64,000 nt of DNA, from the NCBI RefSeq assembly GCF_020520425.1, contig NC_079492.1, positions 56,543,042-56,607,041 of the forward strand. Reading direction: 5' to 3'. Source of the stretch: Spinacia oleracea. Its lineage: Eukaryota; Streptophyta; Magnoliopsida; Caryophyllales; Amaranthaceae. Positions 1-10,044 of the stretch are shown here, one piece after another. Below the pieces are notes generated by a model. It was not told the origin of the DNA, made no database searches, and worked only from the letters and a program-made list of their open reading frames with translations. The position numbers were made by a program, and so were the translations under genes. Position 1 is the stretch's first letter. Every line of letters starts with the position of its first letter.

Positions 1-895
1 TCAAGTTTGAATTCCATGAATGTTTTAAGTATTGGGTGAAAGGCCTATATCAATAAAACATTAAATGCTTGATTTTGGGTTTGAGGCCCACAAATTGGTA
101 AGCATTTGGTTTAAACATTTATCATTTATGAAATTATATTTCATTGTTAATTTAATCTTGGTTTAGTATTAAATGATAAGTCCATGTGATTCAAATCATT
201 CGAATGGGATGTCAAGATGGATTCTTCGACAAAGAAACACGCATAAGTGAAGTTGAATATCGAAGTCACAAAGGATCCCTAATCCAGGTCATTGAAAGGT
301 GGACGACCAATGACTAATGAAGATTAGATTGCAAGTAGATTACTTAGTTCTGTTTCTTGAACTAGAGTGACTGGATGTCAGAATCTTTTGCATAGATACT
401 TATTGGATCTTGTATCGGATTGACCATTAGAACACTTTAAGAGATTAAAGTCATTTCATATGTAGTTCTCATTAATGGTGATTAGAACCGTTCCTCGGAA
501 CATGAGCGATTATGTCTGCTCGTTTGAGAATTAGTTCGCTTTGATGCTAGCTAAACGTCGCACCGTAATAGGAGGCTATAAAAGCAGTTTTTGGGCGTAC
601 TATGAATCAAAGTGACTGTTCATAGATTGCAAGAATTGATTGTCCTCCTATTTTTGATAGGATATTGTGTTGTTGTGTAACAAGGCCTCTCGAAGAGTAT
701 ACTGTGAAAATGCATGGCCGTGCTCAGAATGGTTAAGGCTTAACCTTCTGCAAAAGTTTAACAGTTGCGCTCTGTAATCCGAGAAACACTTTTGGACCTA
801 ATAAGGATGGCTTGGATCTTACCTTATGTTCCGTAAGTAACACTAAGTGACAAAGGAATGTGAATGCACACTTGTCTGAATGACAAGTGGAAGAC

Positions 896-1642
896 TGAAG
901 GAAATTTGTCCTCCAACCAAGGTGCATTTAGTCTAATACAAAGGTTAAGATTAATTGCGAACAATTAATTCAGTGAGATCAAGTGATCGGAACAGCTTGC
1001 TGGAGCAATGCTTCCGATCAATGAGTTCTAATGAATATTAAGCTCACAACTTACTCTTGACTGAACCTACAAGGTCACACCAATGGCACGTAACAGATCA
1101 CCGGATTAAATGAATCGGAAATTCATTTAATAGGTTTTCGGGAATTTAGTTCGGAAAAACATAATTATACGATTAAACATTGGATCGTGAAATCGTATAT
1201 CGTATTGCGTATATTCGTAAGCTAGGCGAGACGAATAATCATATCGTACGACATTGGATCGTCAAGTACGAAACGATAAATAAATTGTCGAAGGATAATT
1301 TAATCGTAATACGAAAGCAACCCACGAGCCGGAGCGCACAAGCGCAAGGCCCACGGGCGCAGCGTGCATGGCAATGCAGCGCTGGCCCATGAGCCTCGCT
1401 GCTGTGTGGCGCGTGCGGACAAGGCACAAAGCAAGCAGCTCGCGGCCCACGACCCACATTGTTGTGCGTGCATAAAGCTCCTCGTGGGCTTGCTGGCCGG
1501 CCAATGGCCTTAGGCCTTGGTCGGTTGGCTTGCTGATTATCTAGGTTATTCTAATAACCTAAACTAATGTTTTCCCAGTACACAATTCAGATTACACACA
1601 ACCCTAGGAGAAAAGAGAAACCCTAATTCTCTCTTTGCCTCC
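896..1642 (+). repeat. 3' LTR of Copia A, left part
   Basis: The LTR begins TGAAGGAAA directly after a purine-rich tract. The order of blocks follows the family LTR: the 'attcagtgagatcaagtg' block, a region with repeated 'atcgta' words (about 1160-1310) in place of the CGGAAATATT array, then a GC-rich stretch at 1320-1500 and an A/T-rich U5-like part. The right part of this LTR (33133 to about 33380) is 31 kb away, beyond the nested Athila element. I see no clear TATAAATA box in it. Confidence 0.75.
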
Positions 1643-1966
1643 TGATGAGCAGCATTTATGTCGCTCTAGGCCTAGGATTTTATATAATTTTATTATGCTT
1701 TTGTTAGTTTTGTATAGTTTTGTTGCATTTTATCCCCTTATTCCATCTATGAACTTTTCAGGTAAAAATGTTGGAAATGATGGAAAAGACTTGAGAATTG
1801 CTCGAACTGAGCCCGTGCGATCGCACAGAATTTCTGTGTGTTCGCACGGGTCAGCAAAGTGATCTCCAAAGTCAAGCAAGCTCGTGCGCTCGTTCCCCAG
1901 GAGTGTGTGCTCGCACGAAAGCGAAAAACCAATACTACAAAAACACCATTATAAGTCGCCCTTTTA

Positions 1967-2133
1967 GTGTCGCCTCAAATTAATGTGCGACACCAAAACA
2001 TTTAGAGTCCCATTTTATAAAACAGGCGACACAGAAAGTTGCTAGCAGATATATCAAAGAGGCTAGCGTGTCGCCTGTGTTTTAAAATGGGACTCTAAAA
2101 GTTTTGGTGTCGCACATTAATTTGAGGCGACAC
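1967..2133. repeat. 66-bp inverted repeat (foldback) inside the left CACTA subterminal region
   Basis: The arm at 1967-2032 and the arm at 2068-2133 are near-perfect reverse complements, separated by 35 bases. Each arm begins and ends with the GTGTCGCC subterminal word. Similar units follow at about 2190-2360. Its transcript would fold into a long hairpin. Confidence 0.85.
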
Positions 2134-2648
2134 CTATTTCTTCTTAATATTCATTTTAATATTTTTTTAAAAATTCAAATTAAATACTTTCAGTGTCGGC
2201 TGCGTTTTAAAACGAGACTCAAAAAGTTTTGGTGTCGACAATTAATAACAGGCGACACCTATTTTTTTTTTTTTAAAACCAAATGAAAACCGTTAGTGTC
2301 GCATTAGATATAAAATGGGACTCTAAAAGTTTTGGTGTCGCACATATAACAGGCGACACCTTTCCGTCCATAATTTTATTTCAATTTTTTTTCTTAAAAG
2401 TTGAGGAGCTAGAAAATTTTAATATATGTAATTGATTTCGATTATTAGCTAGACAAATTTTTTTTTTTGAGGGAAGTTATTAGCTAGACTATTATTACTA
2501 CCAAAGTGGTAAAGTTTTGATTGCCTACATCTTCCTCTCTCTCTCCTCAACCGCTTTCCCGCTCCACCCTCTATATCCCATTCTCTCCCCTCTTTCAATA
2601 TCTTAATCAACCTAATCGTTAACAATAGCGGAAGAATCCAAGACCACG

Positions 2649-2889
2649 ATGGAGTCAGTCATGTCATGGGTCGTTCAACATAAGCTTCATACCGTCGGTA
2701 ATTTTCATAATTCTTCCCAATTAAATTATAATTGATTTTTCCCCTAATAGGTTAAATTTCTGAATACTTATGGAATTGATTTTGGTGATTGATTGCAGGA
2801 TGTTTATGGCTGAGTGGGATCACTGGATCAATCGCCTACAATTGGTCTCGCCCTCAAATGAAAACTAGGGTTAGGCTTATTCACGCTAG
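2649..2889 (+). pseudogene. Captured fragment of a HIG1-domain (hypoxia-responsive) mitochondrial protein gene
   Basis: Two exons can be read. Exon 1 (2649-2697) starts at an ATG and has a GT donor at 2698. Exon 2 (2799-2889) follows a TTGCAG acceptor and ends at a GT. The spliced product has the plant HIG1 pattern: an N-terminal 'SWVVQHKL' helix, 'TVG', a hydrophobic segment with 'LWLSG' and 'SIAYN', then 'RLIHAR'. Known HIG1/RCF1-type proteins are small inner-mitochondrial-membrane proteins acting with respiratory supercomplexes. The fragment stops where a downstream exon would be needed, so it is a truncated capture within the CACTA element, preceded by CT-rich sequence (2530-2640) that looks like the source gene's 5' UTR. 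Confidence 0.7.
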
Positions 2890-3455
2890 GTTAGATTTTT
2901 AATTGGATTTTTAATTGATTTTTACATTCTGGGTTCATTGTGTGTGTTTTATTGATTGTTTAAATTATGGGTTAAGTTAATTGTGGTTTTTGGATCATTA
3001 ATTAGGTTCGTGTGCCATATTTTACTGGTGTTATGTGTCTGAAATGAACTCTCTTGAACTTTCATTAGATTATCAGAATTAGAAGGTAAAATAATTTGCA
3101 ATATTGGATTCAAACGGGTGGTTAAGTTGTAAAGTTGGATACTTTAGCCGAGGGTGATGTAATTGGTTGTTGAACATATAGAATAAAGCTGCAAATATTA
3201 GCTAACTTTGGTGATGTAATTGGTTGTCAAAATGAAGGAGTATTTACATATGCGCAAGTGGAAACATTTGCTCGTCTTATCACAGAACATTCATAAACAG
3301 ATCATAATACATATATGCTACACTTGCTTATCCAAAGATGCTTTCAGAAGTGCCATTGCCTATTAAAATAATCACACACAAAATCATCAAATACACGTAA
3401 AGACTTTCCTTTAAGTTGATTACAATTTATGATTCTGCAAATAGTATATATTTAC
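2890..3455. other. CACTA interior without recognisable gene
   Basis: A/T-rich sequence. The first part reads like the intron following the captured HIG1 exon 2. From about 3230 it runs towards the oppositely oriented DUF674 fragment. I see no coding exon, repeat or RNA gene here. Confidence 0.5.
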
Positions 3456-3713
3456 CTCCTGGTAGCCGAGTTGAACCTGTTTCTCCACAATAGAATCAAA
3501 ATCCTTGGTAACAGACCTGACAAGAGCTATTGGCATTGGTTTGATCTCCAAGTTATCCATCACCATATAAGTCGCGACCCCTTTCACATATCCTGGACTT
3601 ACATGTATCCCATATGATCTTGGGCGATCATAGTTTAGACTAAGGTCAGACGTCATTCCAGTGCCGCAATAGGAGACGACGATCACTGACATGGTAAGAA
3701 TGCAAATTTTCAT
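3456..3713 (-). pseudogene. Captured exon of a plant DUF674-family protein
   Basis: On the minus strand an open frame starts at an ATG at 3713 and runs to a GT donor just below 3456 (AGGAG|GTAAAT). It contains 'GYVKGVATYMVMDNLE' followed by 'KPMP' and a later 'LGYQEV', which follows the DUF674 pattern (an F/Y-VKG...YMV-D-L--KPM core, then a long helix). DUF674 is a plant-specific family of unknown biochemical role. The fragment covers about 86 codons of a much longer family, so it is a partial capture. Assignment is by motif memory only. Confidence 0.55.
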
Positions 3714-3788
3714 TAGGGGGTTTTGGTGAGAAGAAGAGGTTGTTATTGCACATTCACAATGCTTTCATGGCTATTATGTGGTCAGTGG

Positions 3789-3851
3789 TTGGAGAGAAAT
3801 TCAAGGGCCTTTTTCCCGAGTTCCATTACCTTCTGATTTATTGAGGGCAAG
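3789..3851. repeat. 63-bp direct repeat, copy 1 (copy 2 at 4851-4913)
   Basis: The two copies differ at one visible position and lie 1,062 bp apart. Copy 1 is the end of the coiled-coil fragment's coding strand; copy 2 lies just upstream of the fragment's first exon. The short exact duplication bracketing a captured gene piece may be filler or template-switch sequence from the capture. Confidence 0.85.
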
Positions 3852-4725
3852 AACCTCGGTTTCATCACCTCGGGTAGTTGCTACACGTTCTGATGATTCT
3901 TCCATTTCAGAATCACCAAATGGTACTATTGAAGGTGAGTGTGAGACCTGTGAGTGGGAATCCTTATCTTTATTACCAATAGTTTCATGAATGTCATGAG
4001 AACCAGGTAAGCATGTTTGAGAGTTTGGAAGATCATAAACTGTTTCCTTGACCAGAACATGAACAGAGTTTAGTGTAGAAGCATTACTTCTTCTGTATCT
4101 AACAGCTCTTTTCCTTCTCTTACGGAATGATGTCAATGCTTGAGGTTTGCTACTAGTTTTGTCCATGCTATTTTCTTCTTTATTGTCATAGATATTTCAT
4201 CTCTGAAGATAATGCAATATCAACCCCTTCTTTATCTTCTTTTCTGGCTTTCTCATTTTTTAAATCATCCGATTCTCCAAAAAGAGGAGAATGACCCTTT
4301 CTATATATCGGGTTCCCTTTATAAGCATGTAATCTCTTCTTGCACCCGTTTCTATACAGCTTAGGTTTTTTGCTTCTCACAATTATTGAAGGAACAACTG
4401 GATCCCCAGAGTAACCAAAATTCTCTGAATAATTATTTGAAACATAATTCCCATTTGCTGATTTGTTCACCGAATTAGTTTGTGCAGCTGAAACAGCTTT
4501 AGATAGCCCATTCTCAGGAAGTTTGGTTCCTGCCTCATGGTGAGACTTTTCAGTCATATTCGGTGCACTTGCCGTTTGGTTATTTTTCATTTCCTCCAAC
4601 TTCATATGCGCTTCATTCAGCTCTACTCTAAGGTTACTCACTATATCTTCAGCTTCTGGGAGCTGAGCTTCTAGCTCTTCTATTCTTCTTTGCTGGTTTA
4701 GGGATTTCATTTCTGCTTCGTTAAT
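3801..4725 (-). pseudogene. Captured fragment of an unidentified plant coiled-coil protein gene
   Basis: An exon on the minus strand begins after an AG acceptor at 4726-4727 and encodes a heptad-rich start ('QQRRIEELEAQL', 'EAEDIVSNLRVEL') typical of a coiled coil. This is followed by a low-complexity polar region, a basic patch ('RSKKPKLYR', 'KKRLHAYKG') and, after a one-base frameshift near 4190, another basic patch ('FRKRRKRAVRYRRS') and an acidic Ser/Thr-rich tail down to about 3801. The composition suggests a nuclear protein. I recall similar uncharacterised plant proteins but cannot name the gene. The frameshift and lack of flanking exons show that it is not functional. Confidence 0.6.
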
Positions 4726-5192
4726 CTGTCAATAAAGAAAAGGCAATCAATGAGGTTTCCAATCTACATGCTTTACCAAATCAAAGAATCAGAATACAAT
4801 AATATATTAACTTTATTCCCGGTGTAGGAATCATTATACAAGTTAAGAAATTGGAGAGAAATTTAAGGGCCTTTTTCCCGAGTTCCATTACCTTCTGATT
4901 TATTGAGGGCAAGGTCACATTTTTAGCATCTTTGTGGGGTAAGGCTGGTGGGGTTTTCAAGAGTTACTTGGTTGGGAAGGTACAAAGAAATTGGGAAAAT
5001 TTGTAACTTTTTTTTCTAGATCAGAGGACAGCTTGTCCTCATTGTTTGTTCTCCTTTTTCCTTCAGCTAATATAATTATTGGACTTCTTGGACTTTCTTG
5101 GACTTCTGTCTTGTGGGATCCCAAGTCCCACATGTCTGTTGAGAATGCATATTTCTTTATTTAATTTCTGAGATGTTGCATTTTCTCTGTAG

Positions 5193-5821
5193 GTGACTAG
5201 CAAGAAGGCAACATTAATCGAGTATCACAATGAGTTGAGAGAAAAACTTGGTCCAACTTCTACAATTTCCCGAGGTAATACATTTATAATTCTTGTTAGA
5301 ATTCGGTAAGTCAACACGTGAACATTCAAGTAATTGATTTAGAACACATTGACACTTTTTCATGTAGTTATACCCTCATAGTGAGCTTCTATCTTTTTTG
5401 CTTATGTTTGTTCTTAATAGAGTGCGATTAATAAAATATTTTTGGCATGGCATTTGCAAGAATAAAATTAATTTGAATATAGGTGCAGGATTAATGTTAT
5501 TTCTATACTGCCTAGTCTTAACATATCATTCGGTTCTGGCATTTGTGTGTCATGAAGTTTCTTTAGAATATGGTGGCTTCTGCTACTTTGAAACATTGAA
5601 ATCCTTAACGCAATTACGTTGAAATATTCTGAATGTTTATGAGTATTCCATCTGGACCATTTCGTATCCCTCCTGACTGCTACAAATTTTCGTTTAACCG
5701 AAAACTTGGCTTGTGCAGAAAATGGGGAAGTTCTTGGAGATCGTTACAAACTGCTTCCTGTTGATTTGAGGGACATTCCAAGGTTAAATAATGTGATAGG
5801 TTTAGCAAACCTTGATCCTAG
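5193..5821 (+). pseudogene. LCMT1: Captured exons of leucine carboxyl methyltransferase 1 (PP2A methyltransferase)
   Basis: Two exons lie in frame: 5193-5274 (acceptor TGTAG, donor GTAATA) and 5719-5821 (acceptor TGTGCAG, donor GTATGC). The phase-1 join gives an open reading of about 61 codons. Exon 1 contains 'VTSKKATLIEY', exon 2 'GDRYKLLPVDLRDIPRL', matching the segment of LCMT1 after the SAM-binding motif, with the 'Y-----DLRD' signature of this methyltransferase family. LCMT1 methylates the C-terminal leucine of the PP2A catalytic subunit; its Arabidopsis form is known as SBI1. Only an internal piece is present, with no start, SAM-binding core or C-terminus. Both splice sites and the frame are intact, so the capture is not ancient or has been little mutated. 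Confidence 0.75.
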
Positions 5822-6694
5822 GTATGCATTTAATTTTCTGTTTTGTTTAGGTTTTAATAATTAATTCTTCTTAGTAAGTGGTTGTAAAAGATGGTGAAGC
5901 ACTGTGTTACCTTTCGGTTTGACATGGTTGTATTTGGGACATCATTAAGTGACAACAAAGGAATACAAACACCAGTTATTAGAATAGCTTGTAAAGCTTT
6001 ACAATAGTTCAGGAAAAAATAAAAAATAAAAAATAAAAGAATTACAGTAATTGAGCTCCAGTGCATGCAATGCATTGTTTGTTTAATTTTCAGTAATTGA
6101 GCTTAAGAAACTGAATTAAAGAGTAGTTGACAGATACATCAACGCGTTGGTACTGAATTAAAGAGTAGTTGACAGGCTTGAGTTTGTAATCTTAAACTGT
6201 TCTACTCCCTTTTTTCTTGGTTAAGAGACACAATTGAGATGTTAGCTTGTTGATATGTGCTGTATTGGATATGCTGTTATTCAAAAACTGAAAGTATATG
6301 GTCTTTCATTTCAGCAACCTAATAGATTTTCGCAAAACATAACATCTATTTTGCACATTTCAGTAGTCGCAGTCTTAACTAATTACTATGTTCTAATTTT
6401 CCATTATACATTAGTGGAATGCAAAGTTTCAAACCAAAGAACAGTATGATGCACAATATTTCAAAGCTATAATAAGGTTGTATCTTAATAATGAAAACTG
6501 GTATCTTGGAGCCTAATTGAACAAAAATCAAGAAGATATGTTCCCTATACAGATATAATCAACAATTAAACTTTCATAGTAAGCTGAGAACCTTACTATG
6601 GAGTAGTTACTACCACCTACAGAGTATAAAACAAGCCATATGTATTAATGTATATAACACTAACAATGTTATCTAGACAATATAACAAATGCAT
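5822..6694. other. CACTA interior without recognisable gene
   Basis: A/T-rich sequence after the LCMT1 donor site, probably captured intron followed by unassigned sequence. A short direct repeat 'gaattaaagagtagttgacag' occurs at about 6113 and 6155. No exon, RNA gene or terminal repeat recognised. Confidence 0.5.
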
Positions 6695-6900
6695 TGGATC
6701 AAGTTGGTCTGGAATCGGTTTACTATGCCCAAGCATAGATTCATAGTTTGGCTTGTTATGCTTGGGAGGCTACAGACTAGGCAACAATTATTTAAATTGC
6801 ACATTAGTGAAACTGATAGTTGTGGAATTTGTGGGTAGGATAGTGAATCTCACAAACATCTGCTTTTTGAATATCCATACAGCAAGGATTATTCATTTGG
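6695..6900 (+). pseudogene. Zinc-binding (zf-RVT) domain remnant of a LINE non-LTR retrotransposon
   Basis: One frame reads W-x-K-L-V-W, 'PKHRFIVWL', 'RLQTRQQL', then a 'CGIC' pair and 'ESHKHLFFEYPYS'. This is the order of the plant LINE reverse-transcriptase zinc-binding domain (W...PKh-FhhWL...R--T...C--C....E---HLFF-C). An in-frame stop follows the CGIC motif and the last ligand Cys is Tyr, so it is dead. The rest of the LINE is not visible, so the domain was captured or left by an old 5'-truncated insertion. Confidence 0.7.
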
Positions 6901-7179
6901 TTCTCTTTAATTTTGGGGTCATTTGATTTTAAGAATTGAAAGTATTACAGGATAAATCGGTGATCACATGCATATTGAACAATGCTGTTACTGAGCGTAT
7001 CATAGTTTAGGAAACTGTATTAGTGGTGTAGATGGAGCTGTCCTTTAATTATGCATGTATCTGATGTATCTGTTCAGTTTCAAGAGTCTTCAAATGACTG
7101 ATATATGCCACGCAAGTTATTAACCGTGTTTCAAGAGTCTACAACTAATAATACTTGGAACAATTGTTCTCATGTTTAG

Positions 7180-7635
7180 GAGTTATCGGACTTGGCAAGC
7201 CAATAACAAAGGATCTCGAAAGTCTCTAAGATGGAAAGAAATTATAGTAAGATTTAATTAGTTTGATGATTATTTTTATCGTAATTTATTCATATATATG
7301 TTATTCTTTAATTTAATGTGTATTATATTTGTATCTTAGTGTTCTCGTGAACCGAAAATGCTTGAATGTGGCTATTACGTCATGAAGTACATGTATCAAA
7401 TAGTTTTACTTCGATTACAAAGTATTAGTAATGTGGAAGAGGTACATGTACATGTATTTTTGTTATTATTTTATCTCAGCGGTTACTATACATGCGCTAG
7501 CTTTTATCCAAACTTTACTAATTAATACATTATTTTGTTGAAGTACAGATATTTTCTCCAAACCCGTACACTCAAGAGGAGATCGACGATGTTCGAGAAA
7601 AATGGAGTAGATATTTTATTAGTAGTTGTTTGTAA
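7180..7635 (+). pseudogene. C-terminal part of a Ulp1-like C48 cysteine peptidase, as carried by plant transposons
   Basis: Three exons with consensus splice sites: 7180-7245, 7340-7441 and 7549-7635. The last ends at a TAA at 7633-7635. The spliced frame is open and contains 'WKEI', a Cys-Arg-Glu-Pro stretch, 'LECGYYVMKYM', and 'YTQEEIDDVREKW' near the end. The ECGYYVM block carries the nucleophile Cys of the C48 (SUMO-protease-like) fold; this combination is typical of Ulp1-like proteins carried by plant CACTA and Mutator-like elements. The catalytic His and Asp would be encoded upstream and are not seen, so the copy is truncated. It may be the element's own cargo rather than a recent capture. 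Confidence 0.7.
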
Positions 7636-7867
7636 TCATTTTCTAGTTTTCAGAGATAGAAATTAAACTATAACAAATTGTAGGATATTTTTTGGAATAC
7701 AATTATTTACACTTGTTGAACCAACTTTCTTGTTTGAATTAATACAAAAATATTTTCGCAAATCTCAGCTCTATTTATTATTTTTGTGAATTTATTACGT
7801 ACGTAGAATAATTTAAATTAGCGAGAACAAAATAAAAAAAAAAACTAAAAACATAATACACACTTTA

Positions 7868-8535
7868 GGTGTCGCCTCCTATAATTACATGCGACTCCTT
7901 ATGGTTAATTAATATATTTTTAAAAAAAAATAAATACTTTCGGTGTCGCCTTTTGGTATAATAGGCGACTCAAAATGGGTAAAAACGTTTTAAAAATAAT
8001 TCGGAAAATACTTTTCGTGTCGCCCGCAACATTAAGAGGCGACTCTAAAGGTAATTAGCTTAATAAAATTAATTGTGCAAAACATCTTTCGTGTCGCCTC
8101 TTAGTATATTAGGCGACTCGATTATTAACAAATTTAATAAAAATATCCGGAAAATATTTTTTCGTGTCGCCTATAAACTTTAGAGGCGACTCGTATAATT
8201 AAAAAGTTTATAAAAATAATTTCGGATAATATTTTCCGTGTCGCCTATAGAGATTAGAGGCGACATTAAAGGTTAATTAATTCTTTTAAAATAATTAGAA
8301 AATACCTTTCGTGTCGCCTCTTATTATAATAGGTGACTCGGAATGATTAATTAATAAATTAATTTTTTGGAAAATATATCTTCAGTGTCGCCTCTTCCAT
8401 AACAGGCGACATGTATAATAACATTCGTGTCGCCTCAAAGGGGCGACTCCAAAACACCAAAAAGATTTAGAGTCCCTAGCTTCAGAGTCGCACCATAGGC
8501 GACACTAAAGGCAATTTAGAGGCGACACGAGAAGG
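7868..8535. repeat. Right subterminal repeat region of the CACTA element
   Basis: About ten diverged units of roughly 65-80 bp, each with 'ttcgtgtcgcc' followed some 15 bases later by 'aggcgact', often ending in A/T-rich spacer. The words match those in the left subterminal region (1960-2360). In CACTA elements such arrays serve as binding sites for the element's DNA-binding protein. Confidence 0.8.
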
Positions 8536-8864
8536 TGTTTTTGTAGTAGTGAACGATGCAGGAACTATTTGGGATTTCGTGCGATCGCACAGAGAAGAGC
8601 CCGCTCGCACGAATTTTTGGTGGGCTCGCACTGATTTTCCGTGCGAGCACATGAAGATTTCTGAGAATTTGGCTAAGTCAGGCCTGTGCGATCGCACGGG
8701 TTGTGAGAACGATCGCACGGATCGAAGAAGAAAAATCGTCGCTTAACACGTTCGCATGGAATCAGGGCCCGCTCTCACTGATGCGATCGCAGCTGGGTAT
8801 GCTCGTTCGCACGGCTGCGCGGGATCCCCTTTTTGAGTTTAAACTTCTCATTTTTAGGGGTTTG

Positions 8865-8872
8865 TATAAATA
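8865..8872 (+). promoter_or_regulatory. TATA box of the Athila 5' LTR
   Basis: TATAAATA in the context 'ggtttgtataaatagaa'. The same context is conserved in the 3' LTR at 32089-32096. Its position about 1 kb before the LTR end fits a long U5 transcript leader, so this is the likely core promoter of the element. Confidence 0.6.
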
Positions 8873-9906
8873 GAATTTTCATTATTTTTATTAAAAATAG
8901 TGAATTTCAGAAATAGAATTTAGGAAGTTTTAGAAGGTTTTCTCTTCAAGCTAGTGTTCTATAGAGAGAAACTCATTGATTTCAAGCTTCAAATCTGTAA
9001 TTTCTTCAACTTTTCTCTTTTTCTTGCAATTTAATTCAAGTTCTTAGTATTTTGTTCATGCTAATTTGTCATAGTTCTTTGATTGTTCTTCAACTTCTTG
9101 AACTTCTTTTGCTTTGATTTTAATTCTCAATTCTCTAGTTGTTGATTTTAGTTTGCAATTGAATTCTTGATTATCTCCTCTTATTCCTTCAATTTCATGA
9201 TTGCTAGCTTAGTATCAACGGATTTCTTGATTCCTAGAATGGCTAGTGAGTAGATTTAGGTTAGGGAAAGGGGAGAATCTAGGGGCTTAATTAGGGGAAC
9301 TTGATGATTTGATTGATGAATGATTGATGTGATTAAATTGATTTAGTGCTAGGATTTTCCATGATCAATTGAGTAGTAGTTGCAAATGCTAGTTGATTGA
9401 ATTAGATTGGAATGTATGATGTAGGTTTGGCAAGACATTATAAGCCTAATTCATGCAAGTGAATGATAGTTCCTATTATATGCAAGCTAATCTAGCTTAG
9501 GACTATGCGAAAGCTTTTCTATAGGCTAGGTTGCTTCGCGTGCTCTATCCGAGAGGTAGCGAGTACGTCATTAGTTTTCATTCCCCTATGTGCTATTTCA
9601 TTACATCATTCATGATTGCTAGATGGTAGTTCATTTCCCCCGATATCCCTAGACTATCCCCAACTCCCTAACGCTTCCCTTCCTTGATTCAATCTAGTTT
9701 AATTGTTAGTTTGGCTTAATAGTGATAGCTCAAATCAATCCTCTTGTTCGAATTAGCTTGACATTTAAACTCGAGAACCATCGTTTCTTTGGGACGATCC
9801 CTTTACTTGCCACTATAGTCCATATAGTTGGTTAGTCTAGTGGTTCTATAAATTTTGATTGATTGTGGCGTTGATCTATCAAAGACGGAAAAACGCCTTT
9901 TCAAAA

Positions 9907-9923
9907 TGGCGCCGTTGCCGGGG
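9907..9923 (+). other. Primer binding site of the Athila-like element (tRNA-Asp type)
   Basis: TGGCGCCGTTGCCGGGG, three bases after the 5' LTR end. It is complementary to the 3' end of plant tRNA-Asp, the primer usual for Athila elements. Confidence 0.85.
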
Positions 9924-10044
9924 AACGGTTGTTGTTTTTGAGTTTAAGTTGAGACTAGTTCATTATTAGAAAATACAAAAACATTGCAATTTCGCTTAGC
10001 TTTCTTTTTTCCTTGGCATTGCTCACGGTTTTTATTGAGTTTGT

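Larger units (their letters stand above)
1930..8551. mobile_element. CACTA (En/Spm-like) DNA transposon carrying several captured gene fragments
   Basis: The termini are inverted repeats: left CAATACTACAAAAACACC and right, read on the other strand, CACTACTACAAAAACACC (one mismatch, in the CACTA itself). The 3-bp TSD AAC is at 1927-1929 and 8552-8554, and the uninterrupted site survives in the Athila 3' LTR near 31800. Both subterminal regions are packed with GTGTCGCC/GGCGAC words, typical of the repeated transposase-binding motifs of CACTA elements. No TNP1/TNP2-like transposase is recognisable. Instead the 6.6 kb hold fragments of at least five unrelated protein genes and a LINE domain. It is therefore non-autonomous, and its left terminal base change may have reduced its mobility. 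Confidence 0.93.
1643..9903 (+). repeat. 5' LTR of the Athila-like element (1643-1929 plus 8555-9903), split by a CACTA transposon
   Basis: With the CACTA insertion and one TSD copy removed the LTR is about 1.64 kb, against 1.61 kb for the 3' LTR. The main visible difference is about 25 bp present at 8590-8620 and missing from the 3' LTR. It contains several palindromes GTGCGATCGCAC (1815-1826, 8579-8590, 8686-8697). A TATAAATA box lies at 8865-8872, followed by a pyrimidine-rich transcript leader. The LTR ends ...CTTTTCA at 9903, then AAA and the primer site. Confidence 0.92.

Noticed and set aside
1239..1504. Minus-strand frames in the GC-rich part of the Copia A LTR
   Set aside because: LTR sequence, open in both strands, no recognisable protein.
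6255..6449. 64-codon frame in the CACTA interior
   Set aside because: A/T-rich intron-like sequence, no splice context or family match.
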